Part shown: one piece after another, positions 60,230 to 64,000 of the stretch
How positions within the stretch are numbered: position 1 is the stretch's first letter
Layout: every line of letters begins with the position of its first letter
Assembly: GCA_002371495.1 (NCBI GenBank)
Contig: DFIX01000007.1
Location: 62,001 to 126,000 of the forward strand
Reading direction: 5' to 3'
Origin: Eggerthellaceae bacterium UBA3686
GTDB lineage: Bacteria; Actinomycetota; Coriobacteriia; Coriobacteriales; Eggerthellaceae
Length of the DNA stretch: 64,000 nucleotides
The notes under the pieces: generated by a model
The model's database searches: none
The model's input: only the letters and a program-made list of their open reading frames with translations
What the model was told of the DNA's origin: nothing
Program-made: the position numbers and the translations under genes

Positions 60230-60889
60230 ATGCGCAACGTCATCGTAGTCGGCTGCGGCCGTGTTGGCTCGCGACTTGCAGGCATGCTTTCAGATGCGGG
60301 AGCCAACGTATGCGTCGTCGATTGGCGAGCTGAAGCATTTAACAATTTGGGGCGCAACTTCAATGGCTCTACGGTGCAGGGCATCGGATATGACGAAGAC
60401 ACGCTCGTTAAAGCTGGAATCGAGGATTGCGACGTCGTAGCTGCCGTCACCCAATCCGACAACGCCAACCTCATGGTAACCGAGGTCGCAAGCCGCCTGT
60501 ACGGCGTTCCGCACGTTATTTCGCGACTTTACAACCATGACCACGAACGAGCTTACATGCAGCTCGGTATCGATTACGTATGCGGCACAACGCTAGTCGC
60601 CGAAGAAGTGTTCAGCAAGGCATTGTCGGGGCACGGTTCGCATGTTGACACTTTTGGCGACTACGAAGTTCTGCGCTTCTCGATCAATCTTGCATGGCAT
60701 GAGCGCAAAGCCATCCGCGTGCATGAAATCGAGCGAGACCACGACATCCGCATCATCGCCTTCGAGCGCAAGGACGGTTCGGCTTCCTCTATACCTACAG
60801 GCGAGTCGACGTTATACCATGGCGACACCGTGCTGGCTTGCGTGCATCATAATTTAGTGGACGCGTTCTCGAAGTACATTCAGTCATAA
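60230..60889 (+). CDS. TrkA/KtrA-type potassium-channel regulatory protein, first
   Basis: A 219-residue cytosolic gating subunit. TrkA-N Rossmann domain (1-130): NVIVVGCGRVGSRLAGML with GxGxxG, and the acid in CVVDWR that binds the adenine ribose. TrkA-C at about 140-215. No TrkH/KtrB channel gene is in the window. The second TrkA gene starts 32 bp later, so two different regulators are made from one mRNA. Confidence 0.9.
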   Translation: MRNVIVVGCGRVGSRLAGMLSDAGANVCVVDWRAEAFNNLGRNFNGSTVQGIGYDEDTLVKAGIEDCDVVAAVTQSDNANLMVTEVASRLYGVPHVISRLYNHDHERAYMQLGIDYVCGTTLVAEEVFSKALSGHGSHVDTFGDYEVLRFSINLAWHERKAIRVHEIERDHDIRIIAFERKDGSASSIPTGESTLYHGDTVLACVHHNLVDAFSKYIQS

Positions 60890-60920
60890 GCCGAATTACG
60901 GCGACAGATCGGAGCAGCTC

Positions 60921-61592
60921 ATGTACATCGTGATAACCGGCGGCGGCAAAGTTGGGGAGTATCTGGCCACCGTCTTGCTGCGAAGCGGCAACGAGGTCTC
61001 GGTCATCGAGCGCGATACTAAGGTTGCCGATAGGCTTTCGATGGTTTTACAGGGTCGGTACCTGATCATTCGCGGCGACGGCTGCGACTCGCGTTACCAA
61101 GAAGATGCCGGCATCAGGAAAGCAGACGTATTTGTAGCTGCCACCGGCCAAGACGACAATAACCTCGTCGCCTGCGAGATTGCTTCGCGCATTTACAACG
61201 TCCCGCGCTGCATTGCCCGCGTTAACGCGCCTAAGAACCAGCGCATTTTCCGCGCGCTTGACATCGAGTCGATATCGTCTACCGAAATGATCGCCAACCT
61301 CATCGAAGAAGAAACCCTCATGGGCTCGGTAAGCGTCGTTTCTTCGCTGACCCACGGAAACGTCGTGCTGACCGAAATCTCAGTCCCCCATATGCACAAC
61401 CACTCGAACGAAGACGGCGTTCTAGCCTACGACGTAGAGATGCCCGAAGACAGCCTAATCGTGGCAGTTTCATCAAAAGATGACGTCGTGGTTGTCGGGG
61501 AAGAAACGCGCCTATACCCAGGCGATACAGCAGTGATAGCTGCCGATCGCGAGCAAGTGCCGGCTGTACGAGCCGCCTTCCGCGAGCTGTAG
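60921..61592 (+). CDS. TrkA/KtrA-type potassium-channel regulatory protein, second
   Basis: A 223-residue TrkA protein: MYIVITGGGKVGEYLATVLL with GGGKVG, acid in VIERD (about 31), LIIRGDGCD and a TrkA-C domain at the end. Similar in layout to the first but clearly diverged, so a heteromeric octamer ring or separate channel partners are possible. GGAGCAG lies before the ATG. Convergent with hypD. Confidence 0.9.
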   Translation: MYIVITGGGKVGEYLATVLLRSGNEVSVIERDTKVADRLSMVLQGRYLIIRGDGCDSRYQEDAGIRKADVFVAATGQDDNNLVACEIASRIYNVPRCIARVNAPKNQRIFRALDIESISSTEMIANLIEEETLMGSVSVVSSLTHGNVVLTEISVPHMHNHSNEDGVLAYDVEMPEDSLIVAVSSKDDVVVVGEETRLYPGDTAVIAADREQVPAVRAAFREL

Positions 61593-61629
61593 GTAAACCT
61601 GCCTGCTCTTAAGTGAAGCACTGCCTGTT

Positions 61630-62727
61630 TTAGTAGTAACGGTAATAAGCTGCGCAACTGCCTTCGCTCGATACCATGCAAGGACCGACCGGGTTTTCGG
61701 GAGTGCACACCTTACGGAACAGCGGACACTCGCTCGGTGACATATGAGCGCGCAGCACATCCCCGCATCGACAACCTTTCGGCTCAACGGTCGGTTCCAC
61801 CTGAGGTTCGAATCGCTTGACCGCATCAAACTTTTCGTATTGGCTGCGCAGCCTGTAGCCACTTCCTGGAATATCGCCCAGACCGCGCCAGGTCGCCGTA
61901 CACGTTTCGAAAACCTCATCGATTGCCGCCATCGCATGCGGATTGCCATCGTACATGACACCGCGTGCATATGCGATTTCGATTTCTGAGCGACCCTCAT
62001 GAAGCTGCCGCATAATCATCGCGACGCCCTGCAGAACGTCGACGGGCTCGAAACCCGTGATTACACCTGGAACTCCGTACTTTTGAGCAAGGAATTCGTA
62101 AGGCCGCGCGCCGATGATGGTGCTAACATGACCCGGCAGAATAAGCGCGTCGACCTTCAGCTGGGGATCGGATACGATTGCCTCGAGCGCATTTGGCATA
62201 TTCTTATGTGCCGCGAAAACCGAGAAGTTGTTCAGCCCCAAATCGGCAGCGCGCTTTATCGAGCGGGCAACGAGCGGAGTCGTCGTCTCGAACCCGACGC
62301 CCACGAAAACGATTTGCTGGTCAGGGTTGTCTTGAGCGAGCTTGAGCGCATCGAGGGGGGAATACACGATCTGTATAGAGTGCCCAGCAGCCTGTTCGGC
62401 GAGCAGGCTCGAGGTCGACCCAGGTACGCGCGTCATGTCTCCAAAGGTGGCAATGGTCACGCCCGGAACTCGCGCGAGGGCGATGACCGTATCGATATCA
62501 CGATTGCAGGTTACGCAAACGGGACACCCCGGCCCGCTCGCCAGGCGCGTGCCCTCGGGCATTAGGTCACGGATACCAGCGCGTGCGATCGACACCGTAT
62601 GGGTGCCACATACCTCCATAAGGGTCGCCCCGCCCTCGGGGGCTAAGCGCTCGATTGCGTGAACGAGCTCGCGGGCGAGCATGGGGTCTTTGAATTTTGC
62701 GAGTTGGGAAGCAAAACCGCTTGTCAT
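61630..62727 (-). CDS. hypD: [NiFe]-hydrogenase maturation protein HypD
   Basis: Iron-sulfur protein that carries the Fe(CN)2CO unit together with HypC. The 365 residues show MEVCGTHTVSI (about 39), GPGCPVCVTCNRDID (about 65), GFETTTPLVA, GHVSTIIG, and the C-terminal four-cysteine region (GCRCGDVLRAHMSPSECPLF...GPCMVSSEGSCAAYY) that holds a [4Fe-4S] cluster. The start overlaps the hypC stop by 4 bases. No hypE follows. Confidence 0.95.
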   Translation of the reverse strand: MTSGFASQLAKFKDPMLARELVHAIERLAPEGGATLMEVCGTHTVSIARAGIRDLMPEGTRLASGPGCPVCVTCNRDIDTVIALARVPGVTIATFGDMTRVPGSTSSLLAEQAAGHSIQIVYSPLDALKLAQDNPDQQIVFVGVGFETTTPLVARSIKRAADLGLNNFSVFAAHKNMPNALEAIVSDPQLKVDALILPGHVSTIIGARPYEFLAQKYGVPGVITGFEPVDVLQGVAMIMRQLHEGRSEIEIAYARGVMYDGNPHAMAAIDEVFETCTATWRGLGDIPGSGYRLRSQYEKFDAVKRFEPQVEPTVEPKGCRCGDVLRAHMSPSECPLFRKVCTPENPVGPCMVSSEGSCAAYYRYY

Positions 62728-62981
62728 CGAGCCATCGCCTCGGAATTGAACAGCGGATCGTCAACCAGGTCGGACATCGTCTGAATCAAATCGAGCGTCT
62801 CGGCAGCATACTGTTCGTCGACAACTTCGATCGCGAAGCCAGCGTGCACGAGAACGTAATCGCCCACTTGCGCCTGAGGCGTCAAATCGAGCGCGATCTC
62901 GCGTTCAGCGCCCATCGCCGAAACGCGAGCCATGCCCCCCTCTTCTATTTCGGTTATTTGCATCGGTATGGCTAAGCACAT
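62724..62981 (-). CDS. hypC: [NiFe]-hydrogenase maturation chaperone HypC
   Basis: An 85-residue chaperone. The essential N-terminal Cys2 motif MCLAIPMQI is present (the Met is removed in the mature protein), then GDYVLVHAGFAIEVVDE. It works with HypD to build the iron centre and hands it to the hydrogenase large subunit. Between hypF and hypD. Confidence 0.94.
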   Translation of the reverse strand: MCLAIPMQITEIEEGGMARVSAMGAEREIALDLTPQAQVGDYVLVHAGFAIEVVDEQYAAETLDLIQTMSDLVDDPLFNSEAMAR

Positions 62982-63038
62982 AGTCGAACCCCCTGAACCA
63001 CGGCAAAGCGCAGTTTTCCATTCATTTTTTCACTTATT

Positions 63039-64000
63039 CTAGCGCGATGAGCCCGCAACGGCAGCTTGCCCGTAGGAAACGCATCCATCATTCGGTGGCA
63101 GGCTCGCGTTGAGCGCCACGGTAAAGCCGCGCTGCCCGAGACGCTGCACCGACTGCTCCACAAGGAAGCGGTTCATGAAGCAACCACCAGAAAGCGCCAC
63201 CAACTCGATGCCGTAAAGAGCGCGTACGAGCTCAGCGGCCTGCACTACGAGCTCCACTACCGCCTCGTGGAAACGCCTCGCTATCGTGTCGGCCCGAACT
63301 CCGCTCGCAATATCATCGAGCGCGGCTCTAACAACAGGTTCGGGGTCGACGACAACAACCGAGGTGTCGTGTGCTGTGCTGGACTCGAGCGCAGTGTTCT
63401 TGATGATTTCGAAGGCGTAACTAGCTTCATCGTCTTTCGCTTCGGAGCAGCGCTGCTGGGCGGCATCAAGCATAATCGCTGCCTCCCCCTCGTAAGTCGG
63501 CTGCGTGCAAATGCCCAATAGGGCAGACATCGCGTCGAATAAGCGGCCCATCGAGGAAGTCATCGGCGTGTTGAGCCCTGCCTCGATCATCTGCTCGCAC
63601 ACTTCGGCTTCCTGGCTCCCAAGCTCCCCGAGCATATACGCAGCACCGGGGTGTTCGAGTAAATCGCACGACCACAGCAAGCCGTAAGCCATCCGCAGCG
63701 GTCGTTTGACGGCAGCCGCTCCTCCCGGCATGGGCATATACACCAAATTGGCAAAACGCTCATAGTCGGCCTGGTTGGCAAGCAGGACTTCGCCGCCCCA
63801 AATCGTGCCATCGGCGCCATATCCTGTCCCGTCAAACGCAATGCCGCAACACGGCCCATACAATTCGTGTTCCGCAAGTACCGAGGCGATATGAGCATGA
63901 TGGTGCTGAACCTCGATCAGCGGAATCCCGTTATTGGACGCAGTCTTCCGAGCCCATTTCGAAGCAAGGTATTCGGGGTGCGCATCGCATGCCAGCACAT
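63039..64000 (-). CDS. hypF: HypF carbamoyltransferase, C-terminal part (runs off the right edge)
   Basis: HypF makes the cyanide ligand source by moving carbamoyl to HypE. Only the last ~320 residues (Kae1-like/carbamoyltransferase domain) are here: VQHHHAHIASVLAEH (metal site), GIAFDGTGYGADGTIWGGEVLLA, and LSGGCFMNRFLVE near the end. The acylphosphatase, zinc-finger and YrdC parts lie beyond the window. First visible gene of the hypF-hypC-hypD group. Confidence 0.94.
   Translation of the reverse strand, partial: VLACDAHPEYLASKWARKTASNNGIPLIEVQHHHAHIASVLAEHELYGPCCGIAFDGTGYGADGTIWGGEVLLANQADYERFANLVYMPMPGGAAAVKRPLRMAYGLLWSCDLLEHPGAAYMLGELGSQEAEVCEQMIEAGLNTPMTSSMGRLFDAMSALLGICTQPTYEGEAAIMLDAAQQRCSEAKDDEASYAFEIIKNTALESSTAHDTSVVVVDPEPVVRAALDDIASGVRADTIARRFHEAVVELVVQAAELVRALYGIELVALSGGCFMNRFLVEQSVQRLGQRGFTVALNASLPPNDGCVSYGQAAVAGSSR

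Overview
The window looks like a chromosomal segment of a high-GC, single-membrane actinobacterium, most likely class Coriobacteriia, family Eggerthellaceae. This rests on the style of the ribosomal and RNA polymerase proteins, leaderless start sites, zinc-ribbon/DUF4870 and YARHG envelope proteins, C11 and M6 surface peptidases, and an anaerobic gene set (HypF/C/D, cytochrome bd, orphan EutH). I cannot fix the genus. I support 58 protein genes, three of which are cut or shaped by edges (eno and hypF are partial), and one tRNA-Leu(CAA). There are no rRNA genes, CRISPR arrays, transposases, integrases or phage genes.

Layout. 1-3.6 kb: start of eno, an isolated ecfT, and a surface M6 metallopeptidase fused to a 5'-nucleotidase C-terminal-type domain. 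3.7-7.3 kb: the end of the ribosomal superoperon on the minus strand (infA-rpmJ-rpsM-rpsK-rpsD-rpoA-rplQ). 7.9-11.2 kb: a 2-hydroxyacid dehydrogenase, a tail-anchored coiled-coil protein and a SpoU methyltransferase. 11.4-14.1 kb: an envelope polysaccharide unit (GT2-GtrA, phosphodiester glycosidase, 4-TM protein). 14.3-21.5 kb: a DASS transporter, an ECF sigma factor with a YfbK-like VWA protein, and a C11 peptidase. 21.6-24.6 kb: divergent uraA/upp and a LytTR regulator. 24.8-31.9 kb: an M20 dipeptidase, a CmpB-like membrane protein, a Ski2-like helicase, tRNA-Leu and a YgiQ radical SAM protein. 32-35.3 kb: a polar amino-acid ABC importer. 35.6-42.4 kb: FIST-GGDEF, OhrR, glutathione peroxidase, EutH, GtrA and an acyl-CoA ligase. 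42.8-48.3 kb: two zinc-ribbon membrane proteins, a GH25 lysozyme, queF and purC. 48.7-56.6 kb: a two-component system, a Tat-exported protein, purB and cydAB. 56.7-64 kb: hemolysin III/CBS/PspC proteins, a cell-wall hydrolase-like protein, two TrkA proteins and hypD-hypC-hypF.

The most unusual content is between the genes. Two families of about 120-bp structured elements recur (family 1: six near-complete units plus remnants; family 2: two units). Within each family a core is conserved, while the flanking arms differ from copy to copy yet stay complementary within each copy. Family 1 even shows a swap of GCC/GGC to GGC/GCC inside the core in all six units. Family 1 units often lie head to head between gene ends. 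Two further palindrome families occur: a GGGTCAGACCC type, and a type that forms the 3' end of ecfT. No transposase for any of them is in the window.

Regulatory sites visible by eye include a row of three LytTR-type boxes at exact 21-bp steps before the LytTR gene, an OhrR-type operator before the glutathione peroxidase gene, a symmetric -10 element shared by uraA and upp, and several genes whose -10 hexamer lies only 6-8 bases before the ATG, suggesting leaderless mRNAs. All calls come from reading the sequence; no database search was run.
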